Positions 8,454-18,007 of a DNA stretch of 64,000 bases are shown here, piece by piece (the stretch's first letter is position 1; the number at the start of each line of letters is the position of its first letter). This DNA comes from Candidatus Thiodiazotropha sp. (ex Codakia rugifera). GTDB taxonomy: Bacteria > Pseudomonadota > Gammaproteobacteria > Chromatiales > Chromatiaceae. The notes below the pieces were generated by a model that made no database searches, was not told the origin of the DNA, and saw nothing but the letters and a program-made list of their open reading frames with translations. A program made the translations under genes and the position numbers. The stretch is from NCBI GenBank assembly GCA_025656675.1, contig JAHXHN010000001.1, positions 959,501-1,023,500 on the forward strand. Reading direction: 5' to 3'.

Positions 8454-10181
8454 CTAGGGTCTTTCATGGCAGAGGGTGCAACTCACTTCTGTTCCTTTGG
8501 CGACGAATAGGGTGTCGTCACCATCATCATCTCGCAGAAAGATCCGATCAGCAGCCGTCATTGAGAGTACTGTCCCCTCCAGGTTCAAGCCATGACAACT
8601 CTGACAGGCGCTGGGATTGTCCTCGTAAAAATCTTCATGTTCCAGGTTCCATCCCCGACTGTTGACATTGTGCATACCATGGGGGCCATCGAGGGTTAGC
8701 GGCAGACTGGTGTGGCAGGTGCTGCACTCACTAAGGGTGCCGGCATGGCCCTGAAGTTGAATGGCGGCCAGATTGTCATTCGCCGAGGCCAGAGCATTAG
8801 GCCAGATGGCATGGGTCGATCCATGGCAGCCCTCACAGGCCACATTCCCATGTCCCAGGCTGTTGCGATAGAGGGTGTCGCTATTTTCGGCAAAGCGCTG
8901 GTTAGAGGCCAGGCGTGGTGTGGCACTATCGATATCACCTTCCCAGGCCTGGGTCAGGCGGAGCGTGCTTCCCAGGTGGTTGACCGCATCACCGGTATGG
9001 CATGACTCACATCTGGGTTCATCCAGCCAGGGCTCCCGGTTGCTATTGCCGACAGCGAGCATACTGCCATGACAATCCTTGCAAACGATACCAGCGCCTC
9101 CCATGGCGCCTCTGAGACACTTTGTGACCTTACCCGGGTGGCATTGATAGCAGGTCTCCTCGAGGGTACCTTCGGTTGGGAACAGTCGTTCATTGGTGGA
9201 TGGGTCAATCAATTGCCCATGGTGGCCGTGCATGACCTGAGACATCTTGTCCAGATTAAGTTGCTGACCGGTTGGGCCGGTGCCGTTCAAGTCCAATGCG
9301 GCAGAGTAGTGACAACCGGCACAAAGCACGGGTGTCGTATTAAGCAGATTGGTAGTGTGCTTAGCATCATGCAGTGCCAGGATATTCTGTTTTGCTGCCT
9401 GCAATACACTGTTGGGATCGTTGATATCCTCAGGCAGGACAAAATCTATGGTGCTATCGAGTGGGGCGGCAATTTCACCTGTGGCATGGCAGTTCTGGCA
9501 ATCGGCTTCCGCAGCAACAGGCAGTACGACATCCACACTGGCCAGATTTGCCCCACTGGTTGGGTGCGTTGCCGTAACCCGCATCAACGGATAGGCATTG
9601 AGTTGACCGGCATCATCAATGGGAAGAATAGGTATTCCATCGGCCGCAAACCACCTTTTGTCCTGATCGAAATGGTTGAAGGACTGGGGGTCGTTTGAAA
9701 TGTATGGATTCAGTATGCCGGGCATGGCCTGGCCAAAGAGCAGACCCTCGTCAGGGGGAGGTGCCAGGCCGAACAGGTCAGTGACATAGGCATTGCCACT
9801 GGCGGGATTGATATTCCAGAAATTGGTCTTGTTGATGCTGCCTGTCTGATTCTGACTGGTCGTGTTGATCGAACCGCTACCATCCATAACTGCCCTATAG
9901 TCGACACGGGCCTCGGTGGTGTTAAGAATGCGTGGTGTTGCCCCCCGTTCAATGACCTGGGTATGAACCACATTGAATGGGGGAAGAATGACGAAGGTTG
10001 AATAGTCCAGGTCAGCGCAGTGCATACCCAGGTCATTGAATGCCAATACTCGATGGGTGCCTGAGACCGTTGTTACACCAGGGCCATCATCATCGTCGTC
10101 ATCGTCACCTCCACCCCCGCCACAGGCCGATATTGAGAGGACGATAATCAGTGCAGTCAGCCATTTACGAGTCTCATTCAT
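8454..10181 (-). CDS. Nine-haem c-type cytochrome lipoprotein
   Basis: A 575-residue exported multihaem cytochrome of unknown partner. From ATG 10181 the signal peptide MNETRKWLTALIIVLSISAC has a lipobox with Cys20, followed by a run of five glycines and seven aspartates that looks like a flexible linker. I count nine CXXCH haem-binding motifs in order: CQNCH, CAGCH, CYQCH, CKDCH, CESCH, CEGCH, CSTCH, CQSCH and CTLCH. The first 200 residues have none, so there is a haem-free N-terminal domain. It probably handles electrons in the periplasm or at the cell surface. It stands alone, with no quinol oxidase or porin gene beside it. Confidence 0.88.
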   Translation of the reverse strand: MNETRKWLTALIIVLSISACGGGGGDDDDDDDGPGVTTVSGTHRVLAFNDLGMHCADLDYSTFVILPPFNVVHTQVIERGATPRILNTTEARVDYRAVMDGSGSINTTSQNQTGSINKTNFWNINPASGNAYVTDLFGLAPPPDEGLLFGQAMPGILNPYISNDPQSFNHFDQDKRWFAADGIPILPIDDAGQLNAYPLMRVTATHPTSGANLASVDVVLPVAAEADCQNCHATGEIAAPLDSTIDFVLPEDINDPNSVLQAAKQNILALHDAKHTTNLLNTTPVLCAGCHYSAALDLNGTGPTGQQLNLDKMSQVMHGHHGQLIDPSTNERLFPTEGTLEETCYQCHPGKVTKCLRGAMGGAGIVCKDCHGSMLAVGNSNREPWLDEPRCESCHTGDAVNHLGSTLRLTQAWEGDIDSATPRLASNQRFAENSDTLYRNSLGHGNVACEGCHGSTHAIWPNALASANDNLAAIQLQGHAGTLSECSTCHTSLPLTLDGPHGMHNVNSRGWNLEHEDFYEDNPSACQSCHGLNLEGTVLSMTAADRIFLRDDDGDDTLFVAKGTEVSCTLCHERP

Positions 10182-10303
10182 TGCGTACGCTCCCTGCACC
10201 TAAGCTTGAGAAATGATGTATATTTGGGAATATTATCCTAAATATACAAAGTTTGCATAAACTTTAACCTTCCCCAGTCAGCTGTTCAGATGCCCTGAAT
10301 CGA

Positions 10304-12775
10304 CTATCGCGGCACAGGCTTCACATGCCAAACCTTTTCTGCATATTCACTGATGGTACGGTCGCTGGAGAAATATCCCATGCGGGCTGTGTTGAGGATC
10401 GCCATACGGTTCCATTCTGTTGGATTGTTGTAGATTGTGTCGGCCCGATCACTGACTCCCATGTAGTCCTTAAAGTCGGCCAGGACTTTGAAGTGGTCGC
10501 AGTTGAGGAGGTTGTCGGTGATCATCCGGTAGCGTGTAGGTTCTTCAGGTGAAAAGAAGCCGTTGGCGATCATGTCGATGATCCGCTTCAGGGATGGATC
10601 AGATTCGTAGTAGTGTCTTGGCTGGTAACCTTGACGGTTCAGTCTGTCGATATCACCTGTTGTCATGCCGAATATAAATATATTGTCTTCACCGATATTT
10701 TCCAGCATCTCTACATTTGCGCCATCCATGGTTCCCATTGTCAGTGCACCATTCAGGGCGAGCTTCATGTTACCCGTGCCAGAGGCCTCCATACCCGCAG
10801 TGGATATCTGTTGAGAGAGTTCAGCGGCAGGGATGATATCGGATGCCGTAGTGACATCGTAGTTGGGGATAAAGATGATTTTCAGGCGATCGCTGACCGC
10901 CGGATCATTGTCGATAACATCGGCCACATTATTGATCAGTCGAATGATCAGCTTCGCCATCGCATAGCCGGGAGCGGCCTTGCCACCAAACAGAATGGTG
11001 CGTGGCACACAGGGCGCGTGAGGATTGTCCAGCAGGCGATTATAGAGGGCGATGGCACGGAACAGGTTGAGTAATTGGCGCTTGTACTCATGGATTCTTT
11101 TGACCTGCACATCAAACAGGGTGTGTGGATCGATCTGTTCACCCATGAAGTAGCTGATTAGATTGGCCATACGGGTCTTGCTGGCTAGTTTGGTGGCTAT
11201 AAACTTGTCCTGAAAAGCGCTGTCTTCTGCAAGGGGTTCAAGCTGTTTGATCATGCTCAGATCATTGATCCAATCAGAACCAATCGCACTGCAGATCAAT
11301 TTTGAGAGTCCTCTGTTGGATTGATAGAGCCAACGACGGGGGGTGACACCATTGGTGATATTAATGATCTTGCCAGGATAGAAACTATTAAAATCTTTAA
11401 AGGTTGAGTGACGTAATAACTCGCTGTGCAGAGCAGAGACACCATTGACTTTGTGACTGCCAATGATCGCTAAATGGGCCATGCGAATACGTCGACCGCC
11501 ATTTTCATCAATGATGGAAAGTCTACGCAGGATATCCATATCGCCTGGATAGAGATGGCCGAGCATCAGTAGAAAACGGCGATTGATCTCCAGAATCAAC
11601 TGCAGATGGCGAGGCAGCATCTGTTCAAAAATATTCAATGGCCAGGTTTCCAGGGCTTCCGGCAAAAGGGTATGGTTGGTGTAGGAGAAGATACGGGTGG
11701 TGATTTCCCAAGCAGGTTGCCACTCCAGATGGTGTTTATCCATCAGCAAACGCATCATTTCAGGAATGGCGATAGCCGGGTGGGTGTCATTGAGTTGAAT
11801 GGCGACCTTCTCAGGTAACTCGTGTAATTCGTCGTGATCGGTAAAGAAACGCCGTAAAATATCCTTCAGCGAGGCACAGACAAAGAAGTACTGCTGTTTC
11901 AGGCGTAACAGTTTGTTCATCGTCGAGCTATCGTTGGGGTAGAGTACCTTGGAGATGTTTTCGGATAGGGTCTTACCAACGACGGCTTCTGTGTATTCTC
12001 CCTGATTGAACCGGTTTAGATCGAAATCTTCGTAGGCCTTGGCGCTCCAAAGACGAAGATTGTTCACTGTGTCGTTGTGAAAGCCGGGTACAGGGGTGTC
12101 ATAGGCCTGGGCGATGACAACATCACCCTCAATCCAGTCAAAATGTCGCCGTCCTGTACTATCCTGGTACTCCATTACCCGGCCGCCGAAGCGAATGCGG
12201 TAGGAGACCTCTGGGCGGGGAAACTCCCAGGGATTGTCGTGTATCAGCCAGTTTTCCGGTAATTCGACCTGGTTACCATCTTCGATCTTTTGTCGAAACA
12301 TGCCATATTCGAACCGAATGCCATAACCGTACCCAGGTATGTTTAACGAGGCCATAGAGTCAAGAAAGCAGGCTGCCAATCGTCCCAGCCCACCGTTCCC
12401 GAGCGCAGCATCGTGCTCAAGGTTGCGCAACCTCTCCAACTCAATGCCAAGTTTGTGCAGGGCTTCAGTGCAGGCGTCATGGATGTCCATGTTAAGCAGG
12501 CTGTTGACCAGACTACGTCCGATGAGAAATTCCATGGAGAGGTAGTAGACACGTTTAGCGTCATGTTTGTAGTAACTTCTCTGGGTCTCCATCCAACGTT
12601 CGATCAGACGGTCACGTACCACATGACTGAAGGCCATCATCCAGTCGTGTTCAGTGGCGGTATAGGGATCTTTGCCAATGGTGTAGACAAGGTGGTTGGA
12701 GACCGATCTCTGGATGGCTTTCGGGTCAGAACCTAGATAATCATATTTAAAAGCACTATGTTTGACTTTGCTCAT
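10304..12775 (-). CDS. glgP: Glycogen/starch/alpha-glucan phosphorylase
   Basis: An 823-residue PLP enzyme that releases glucose-1-phosphate from glycogen. The GT35 signature with the PLP lysine, EASGTGNMKLALNGAL followed by TMDGANVEM, is intact, as are GNGGLGRLAACFLDSMA and the NDTHPAIAIPEMMRLL region. ATG 12775 (MSKVKHSAFKYD) gives the usual length; a longer frame from 12847 would add 24 residues unlike the family. No other glycogen gene is next to it. The product implies storage-polymer use. Confidence 0.96.
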   Translation of the reverse strand: MSKVKHSAFKYDYLGSDPKAIQRSVSNHLVYTIGKDPYTATEHDWMMAFSHVVRDRLIERWMETQRSYYKHDAKRVYYLSMEFLIGRSLVNSLLNMDIHDACTEALHKLGIELERLRNLEHDAALGNGGLGRLAACFLDSMASLNIPGYGYGIRFEYGMFRQKIEDGNQVELPENWLIHDNPWEFPRPEVSYRIRFGGRVMEYQDSTGRRHFDWIEGDVVIAQAYDTPVPGFHNDTVNNLRLWSAKAYEDFDLNRFNQGEYTEAVVGKTLSENISKVLYPNDSSTMNKLLRLKQQYFFVCASLKDILRRFFTDHDELHELPEKVAIQLNDTHPAIAIPEMMRLLMDKHHLEWQPAWEITTRIFSYTNHTLLPEALETWPLNIFEQMLPRHLQLILEINRRFLLMLGHLYPGDMDILRRLSIIDENGGRRIRMAHLAIIGSHKVNGVSALHSELLRHSTFKDFNSFYPGKIINITNGVTPRRWLYQSNRGLSKLICSAIGSDWINDLSMIKQLEPLAEDSAFQDKFIATKLASKTRMANLISYFMGEQIDPHTLFDVQVKRIHEYKRQLLNLFRAIALYNRLLDNPHAPCVPRTILFGGKAAPGYAMAKLIIRLINNVADVIDNDPAVSDRLKIIFIPNYDVTTASDIIPAAELSQQISTAGMEASGTGNMKLALNGALTMGTMDGANVEMLENIGEDNIFIFGMTTGDIDRLNRQGYQPRHYYESDPSLKRIIDMIANGFFSPEEPTRYRMITDNLLNCDHFKVLADFKDYMGVSDRADTIYNNPTEWNRMAILNTARMGYFSSDRTISEYAEKVWHVKPVPR

Positions 12776-12885
12776 GATTCTCGTGAGATTGTATGGGGCC
12801 GGGTAAATAAAATATAACGCAAACTGCGCGGAGCAGTGCAAAGTCATGCCCGAAGAGCGTCCCGGAGCGCTGAATATCGTTTATT

Positions 12886-13317
12886 CTATTTTTGGTTGGT
12901 ATCTGTCGAAGACGTCTTCGCAGAGCTGTTGTAGCGAGACTCGAAGATATGTATTTGTAGTAGCAAAGGCAAAATCAGAGGGTAGCAGAGCAATCCCAAT
13001 ACATCGGCTGCCAGATCCCATAGGGAGAAGAGGCGATTGGGCAGAAAATACTGTACAACCTCTATGAACAGTCCGTAACAGATCAGAGCAGCGATCTTGG
13101 GTAGATTCCATTTCGATTTCGGCCATGAAAAATCGACCAAAAAGGCAAGACACAGAAATGCCAGGATATGGGACACCTTATCGTTCAGAGTTGTGACGAT
13201 AGGGGTTTCGATCGGGGAAAATGCCAGATAGTTGATGATCAGCAACGCCAGCGCCAGTAGCACACGAAATAGCAGGGGGCTGGCCAGGATGGCAGATCCA
13301 CTGCCAAAGGTCCGCAT
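12886..13317 (-). CDS. VanZ-like small membrane protein
   Basis: A 143-residue protein with about four membrane segments and the VanZ-like pattern: NDKVSHILAFLCLAFLVDF, then YGLFIEVVQYFLPNR and LWDLAADVLG. VanZ-family proteins are small membrane proteins; the founding one affects teicoplanin resistance, but most members have no known role. Its ATG overlaps the purD stop (TGATG), so it is the last gene of the dusB-fis-purH-purD series and probably translated with purD. Confidence 0.8.
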   Translation of the reverse strand: MRTFGSGSAILASPLLFRVLLALALLIINYLAFSPIETPIVTTLNDKVSHILAFLCLAFLVDFSWPKSKWNLPKIAALICYGLFIEVVQYFLPNRLFSLWDLAADVLGLLCYPLILPLLLQIHIFESRYNSSAKTSSTDTNQK

Positions 13318-14606
13318 CAGTTGGCTTGTTCCCTGGCAATGGCCCGGTAGCCAATATCAGTGCGAAAATAGACGGCATCCCAGTGGATGGAGCGGGTTAG
13401 TGCATAAGCGCTCCGTTGCGCCTGTGTGACCGTCTCGCCCAGCGCGGTGGCACAGAGCACGCGGCCTCCGGCAGTGACGATCTGATCGTTATCCAGGGCA
13501 GTTCCGGCGTGGAATACCTTGGCCGTTTGGGTTTCAGGCTCCGGTAGGCCGCTTATGGGTATACCCTTGTCGTAATGGCCGGGATATCCACCAGCGGCGA
13601 GGACGATACCGACAGAAGCGCGAACATCCCATTCTGCGTTTTCCTGGTCAAGTGTTCCGTCTAGCGCAGCCAGACAGTGCGCAACCAGATCAGAACGCAT
13701 GCGCAGCATGATCGGTTGAGTCTCGGGATCGCCAAATCGGCAATTATATTCGATCACTTTGGGTGACCCGTCACTTGCAATCATCAATCCGGCATACAGA
13801 AATCCAGTGTAGGGTAGACCCTCATCAGCCATACCCCTGATGGTCGGTAGAATCACTTCCTGCATGATCCGTTGGTAGACGGTTTCCGTAACTACAGGTG
13901 CGGGTGAGTAGGCGCCCATGCCGCCGGTGTTCAGACCTGTATCACCATCCCCGACCCTTTTGTGATCCTGACTGGTGGCCATCGGTAGAACATGCACACC
14001 ATCGGCCATGACAATAAAGCTGGCCTCTTCACCTTCCAGGAACTCTTCGATAACCACACGATGGCCAGCTTCACCAAAAGCGTTTCCTGCGAGCATGTCG
14101 CGCACTGCGGATTCAGCGGTCGATGAATCCATAGCAACAATGACACCTTTACCTGCAGCCAACCCGTCGGCTTTTATGACAATGGGTGTGCCGACCTGAT
14201 GCAGGTAGTTCAGTGCAGCGTCCACATCGGTAAAGGTCTGGTAGTCACCCGACGGAATCTTGTGACGAGCGAGGAAGTCTTTGGTAAAGGATTTTGAACC
14301 TTCCAGTTGGGCCGCTCCCTGGGTAGGGCCGAAACAGCGTAAGCCAGCACCATTGAAAGCATCGACAATACCGATCACAAGCGGCACTTCAGGTCCGACA
14401 ATGGTCAGGCCTACCTGTTTCGCTTGGGCGAAGGCAATCAGTTCATCGATGGACTCGACACCGATATCCACGTTTTCAAGTTTGGCTTCAAGTGCGGTGC
14501 CTGCATTGCCAGGTGCAACATAGACCTTGTTGGCCAATGGTGATTGTGCAGCCTTCCAGGCCAGGGCATGTTCGCGGCCGCCCGAACCGATGACTAGGAT
14601 ATTCAT
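13317..14606 (-). CDS. purD: Phosphoribosylamine-glycine ligase
   Basis: A 429-residue ATP-grasp enzyme of purine synthesis, joining phosphoribosylamine and glycine to give GAR. The N-terminus [18 protein letters not shown] is the standard one; ATP-grasp features include IVIKADGLAAGKGVIVA and the metal-site region EYNCRFGDPETQ. It shares one base with the purH stop (TGATG) and one with the VanZ-like gene start, so these are coupled. Confidence 0.97.
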   Translation of the reverse strand: MNILVIGSGGREHALAWKAAQSPLANKVYVAPGNAGTALEAKLENVDIGVESIDELIAFAQAKQVGLTIVGPEVPLVIGIVDAFNGAGLRCFGPTQGAAQLEGSKSFTKDFLARHKIPSGDYQTFTDVDAALNYLHQVGTPIVIKADGLAAGKGVIVAMDSSTAESAVRDMLAGNAFGEAGHRVVIEEFLEGEEASFIVMADGVHVLPMATSQDHKRVGDGDTGLNTGGMGAYSPAPVVTETVYQRIMQEVILPTIRGMADEGLPYTGFLYAGLMIASDGSPKVIEYNCRFGDPETQPIMLRMRSDLVAHCLAALDGTLDQENAEWDVRASVGIVLAAGGYPGHYDKGIPISGLPEPETQTAKVFHAGTALDNDQIVTAGGRVLCATALGETVTQAQRSAYALTRSIHWDAVYFRTDIGYRAIAREQAN

Positions 14607-16165
14607 CAGTGACGAAAATGACGCATACCGGTAAATACCATCGCCATGCCATGCTCATTGGCAGCCGCAATGGCTTCATCATCACGCATTGAACCACCCG
14701 GTTGGATGACGGCTGCTATACCCACTTGGGCGGCATTGTCGATACCATCACGAAAAGGGAAAAAAGCATCCGAGGCCATTACTGAGCCATTGACTTTTAA
14801 TCCTGCATGCTCAGCCTTGATGGCGGCGATGCGTGCAGAGTTGATCCGACTCATCTGACCTGCGCCGACACCGATGGTCATACCATCACGGCCGTAGACA
14901 ATTGCGTTGGACTTGACGAATTTAGCCACACGCCAGGTAAACAGCAGATCACGCATCTCCTGTTCTGTTGGCTGTCTTTGTGTGACAACCTTTATCTCAT
15001 TGGTCAGTTGCAGGTCGGCATCCTGCACCAACAGGCCACCATTGACTCTTTTATATTCGGTACGGTGGATCATTTCACTGAGCCATTCCCCACACTCCAA
15101 CAATCGGACATTCTTCTTACTGCTGACATTTTCAATGGCAGCAGCTGAGACCTTTGGTGCAATGATCACTTCTACAAACTGGCGTTCAACAATGGTTTTC
15201 GCTGTCTCGCCATCCAGCTCGCCATTAAAGGCGATAATGCCGCCAAATGCCGATTCTGGATCTGTACTGTATGCACGTTCATAAGCCTCCAGTAAATTCG
15301 CACCATAGGCCACACCACAGGGATTGGCATGTTTAACGATGACACAGGCTGGACCTTCATCGAAACTTTTTACACATTCCAGAGCGGCATCGGTGTCCGC
15401 TATATTGTTGTAGGAGAGCTCTTTTCCCTGAAGCTGTTTTGCTGTCGCGATACAGGCTTCATCAATGCGTTGTTCAACAAAGAAGGCCGCCTTCTGATGA
15501 GGATTTTCTCCGTAGCGCATAGTCTGGGCTTGTTTGAATTGTAACGACAGGGTACGTGGGAAATCACTGACCTTTTCACCGACACGTGCGCCCAGGTAGT
15601 TGGCGATAGCAGCATCGTAATGGGCGGTATGTTCAAAGGTTTTCACTGCCAGATCGAAGCGAGTTGCATCACTCAAGGCGTTGTTGTTATCCGCCATCTC
15701 CTGAAGTACCCGGTCATAGTCAATGGCATCCACAACCACTGTAACATCTTTATGATTTTTAGCTGCTGCGCGTAGCATGGTGGGGCCACCGATATCGATA
15801 TTCTCAATGGCTGTTGCGAGATCACAGTCCGGTTTTTCGACCGTCGCTTCGAATGGGTAGAGATTGACTACGATCAGGTCGATGCCGCCGATACCGTTTT
15901 CTCTCATGACGCTATCATCAATGCCGCGGCGTCCAAGTATGCCACCATGGATTTTGGGGTGTAATGTCTTCACCCGTCCATCCATCATTTCTGGAAAGCC
16001 AGTGTATTCAGAGACTTCAATGACAGGTATATCGCTTTGGGTTAACAGTTTTGCCGTCCCACCAGTGGATAGGATCTCTATTTTTTTATCAGCCAGACTA
16101 CGGGCAAATTCTACAATACCGGTTTTATCAGAGACGCTGATCAAAGCGCGTTTTATTAATGCCAT
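14606..16165 (-). CDS. purH: Bifunctional AICAR transformylase / IMP cyclohydrolase
   Basis: A 519-residue enzyme for the last two steps to IMP. The N-terminal MGS-like domain begins [18 protein letters not shown] and has the STGGTAKLL motif; the C-terminal AICAR formyltransferase domain holds [14 protein letters not shown] and the final [17 protein letters not shown] region. Length is typical. The gene starts 31 bases after fis and overlaps purD. The grouping with fis is widespread in non-enteric gammaproteobacteria. Confidence 0.97.
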   Translation of the reverse strand: MALIKRALISVSDKTGIVEFARSLADKKIEILSTGGTAKLLTQSDIPVIEVSEYTGFPEMMDGRVKTLHPKIHGGILGRRGIDDSVMRENGIGGIDLIVVNLYPFEATVEKPDCDLATAIENIDIGGPTMLRAAAKNHKDVTVVVDAIDYDRVLQEMADNNNALSDATRFDLAVKTFEHTAHYDAAIANYLGARVGEKVSDFPRTLSLQFKQAQTMRYGENPHQKAAFFVEQRIDEACIATAKQLQGKELSYNNIADTDAALECVKSFDEGPACVIVKHANPCGVAYGANLLEAYERAYSTDPESAFGGIIAFNGELDGETAKTIVERQFVEVIIAPKVSAAAIENVSSKKNVRLLECGEWLSEMIHRTEYKRVNGGLLVQDADLQLTNEIKVVTQRQPTEQEMRDLLFTWRVAKFVKSNAIVYGRDGMTIGVGAGQMSRINSARIAAIKAEHAGLKVNGSVMASDAFFPFRDGIDNAAQVGIAAVIQPGGSMRDDEAIAAANEHGMAMVFTGMRHFRH

Positions 16166-16196
16166 GGTGAAGTTTCCAAAAATGTAAATGCAGGTT

Positions 16197-16493
16197 TCAG
16201 TCGAGATCGTAAAGTGAGAGTTTTTTACGTAAAGTGCTTCGGCTGATCCCCAGAATGGATGCTGCCTGAGTTTGATTGCCGCCTGTATGCTTCATGACAC
16301 TCTCCAGTAGTGGAGCTTCCACTTCGTTCATTACCAGGCGATAGAGATTATTGGCGCCATGTCCATCGAGGTTATTAAAATAGCGCTGCATGGCGTCACT
16401 TACACATTGGCGCAAGGGTTCTGATTTCTTGCTGTGAGTCACTGTGAGACACGCCTCATTCTCTTGGTTAGATAGTACAGCCTCAATCATCAT
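16197..16493 (-). CDS. fis: Fis nucleoid-associated DNA-binding protein
   Basis: A 98-residue protein with the Fis C-terminal helix-turn-helix: [34 protein letters not shown]. Fis bends DNA and controls rRNA, recombination and many growth-phase genes. I start it at ATG 16493, which overlaps the dusB stop by four bases and gives the same length as E. coli Fis; an upstream frame to 16523 adds ten unlikely residues. The dusB-fis pair is conserved across gammaproteobacteria. Confidence 0.93.
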   Translation of the reverse strand: MMIEAVLSNQENEACLTVTHSKKSEPLRQCVSDAMQRYFNNLDGHGANNLYRLVMNEVEAPLLESVMKHTGGNQTQAASILGISRSTLRKKLSLYDLD

Positions 16494-17476
16494 GCCGCCA
16501 AATCCCCTTTGTTTTGTAGGCACTCAAAATAGTCGCGGATTGACTGTAGCTGCTGGGCTACGGAGTCCGAGTAATTTATTTTGTTCCTGAACAATGCACC
16601 CCCAGGGTGCCCTTTGCTATACCAGGCAATATGCTTGCGTGCAATACGTACGCCTAGGTACTCCCCATAAAAATCATATAGTTGCATGACATGCTCTGTG
16701 AGGATGTCGGCAACCCATGCGAGATCCGGTTGCGGCAAGTTAGTACCGTTTTTTAGGTAGTGATCGATCTCTTTGAATATCCAAGGACGACCTTGTGCGG
16801 CGCGACCAACCATCAAGGCGTCGGCACCGGTTTGTTGCAGGACCATGGCCGCTTTTACTGGTGAATCTATATCGCCGTTTGCAATGACTGGGATCCTTAC
16901 AGCTTGCTTGATATCTGCAATGGTTTCGTATTCGGCTTGACCTGAGAATTTACAGGCCCTGGTACGCCCATGTACTGCCAGTGCTTGAATGCCTGACGCT
17001 TCGGCGATCTGTGCAATACGTACGCCGTTGCGATTGCTGGGGTCAGTGCCAGTGCGGATTTTTAGCGTTACAGGTACATCGACTGCATGGATGACAGCAT
17101 CTATAAGCGCGGCGACAAGCTGTTCATCCTGCAACAGTGCTGATCCAGCTGCGCGATTACAAACCTTTTTAGCGGGGCATCCCATGTTGATATCAATAAT
17201 CTGTGCCCCGATGGCAACATTGGCACGAGCTGCTTCTGCCATCTTGTGCGGTTCCGAGCCGACAATCTGTACACTGATCGGAGACGTCTCCCCTTCATGA
17301 TCAAGACGTTTTATCGTCTTTCTTGTGCCTCGAAGCGAGGCATCTGCAGAGACCATTTCAGAGACAGCAAGCCCAGCACCCATCCGTCGGCAAAGTTGCC
17401 TGAATGGTTTGTCTGTTACACCAGCCATAGGCGCCAACAACAGATTGTTCTCTATTTTGTAGGGTCCAATTTGCAT
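16490..17476 (-). CDS. dusB: tRNA-dihydrouridine synthase B
   Basis: A 328-residue FMN enzyme that reduces uridine to dihydrouridine in the tRNA D-loop. Family marks are LLAPMAGVTDKPFRQLCR near the start, IIDINMGCPAKKVCN with the catalytic cysteine, LAVHGRTRACKFSG and ANGDIDSP. Length is typical for DusB. It is first of a tight run with fis, purH and purD; a 530-base gap upstream is likely to hold its promoter. Confidence 0.95.
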   Translation of the reverse strand: MQIGPYKIENNLLLAPMAGVTDKPFRQLCRRMGAGLAVSEMVSADASLRGTRKTIKRLDHEGETSPISVQIVGSEPHKMAEAARANVAIGAQIIDINMGCPAKKVCNRAAGSALLQDEQLVAALIDAVIHAVDVPVTLKIRTGTDPSNRNGVRIAQIAEASGIQALAVHGRTRACKFSGQAEYETIADIKQAVRIPVIANGDIDSPVKAAMVLQQTGADALMVGRAAQGRPWIFKEIDHYLKNGTNLPQPDLAWVADILTEHVMQLYDFYGEYLGVRIARKHIAWYSKGHPGGALFRNKINYSDSVAQQLQSIRDYFECLQNKGDLAA

Positions 17477-18007
17477 TCAAATCGCCCCTCTTCAGGAGGC
17501 TGTTCATGGGGTGTGGAGGGGTTGGGATACTACCTGTAAATGTAGGCGGAATCAAAGGCAAAATGGCCTTGAATTGATCTGGTCCTGAATATGATTGGAG
17601 TCCAACTTGTGAATTGGCTGGAAGGGTAGTGAATAAGCTATTAAATCTTGGGCAGATATGTCGAAGTGAGGGATGGGATGCACCGTATATGCAAAAATGT
17701 AAACTTTTATGCAGAATTAAATTCCCTGTCTATGAGTGTAGTTATTGTGAGGCGAGGCTTTTATGGGAGGCTGAATTGGATCATTATAACGAAACGATTC
17801 TGTTGAGGATTACCCACCCGGTCTTCTGGAAGATATATGATTAGCCTAAAAGTTGATGTTGAATCGAGTAATGGTAATGCCACCATCGGTGTTGTTATCT
17901 GATGTTGTGGCTTTCCTATGAACCTGTCATAGGATATTCGATCTCTTAAGCTCAATCAGATTGCCCAATACTTATTGGTTAATAAGGATAGGTTGTAGGT
18001 ATTGCGG
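17477..18007. other. 530-base intergenic stretch upstream of dusB
   Basis: Lies between the dusB start and the stop of the DUF3426 gene, both on the minus strand. A plus-strand frame at 17614-17844 (76 codons, starting with TTG) has no convincing ribosome-binding site and resembles no family I know. The stretch probably carries the dusB-fis-purHD promoter; I could not single out reliable -35/-10 boxes. Confidence 0.5.

Noticed and set aside
9069-9698. A 209-codon plus-strand frame
   Set aside because: Lies antisense within the nonahaem cytochrome gene; its sequence is the shadow of haem-motif codons and has no family resemblance.
17614-17844. A 76-codon plus-strand frame upstream of dusB
   Set aside because: TTG start, no ribosome-binding site, no recognisable family; probably chance in a promoter region.
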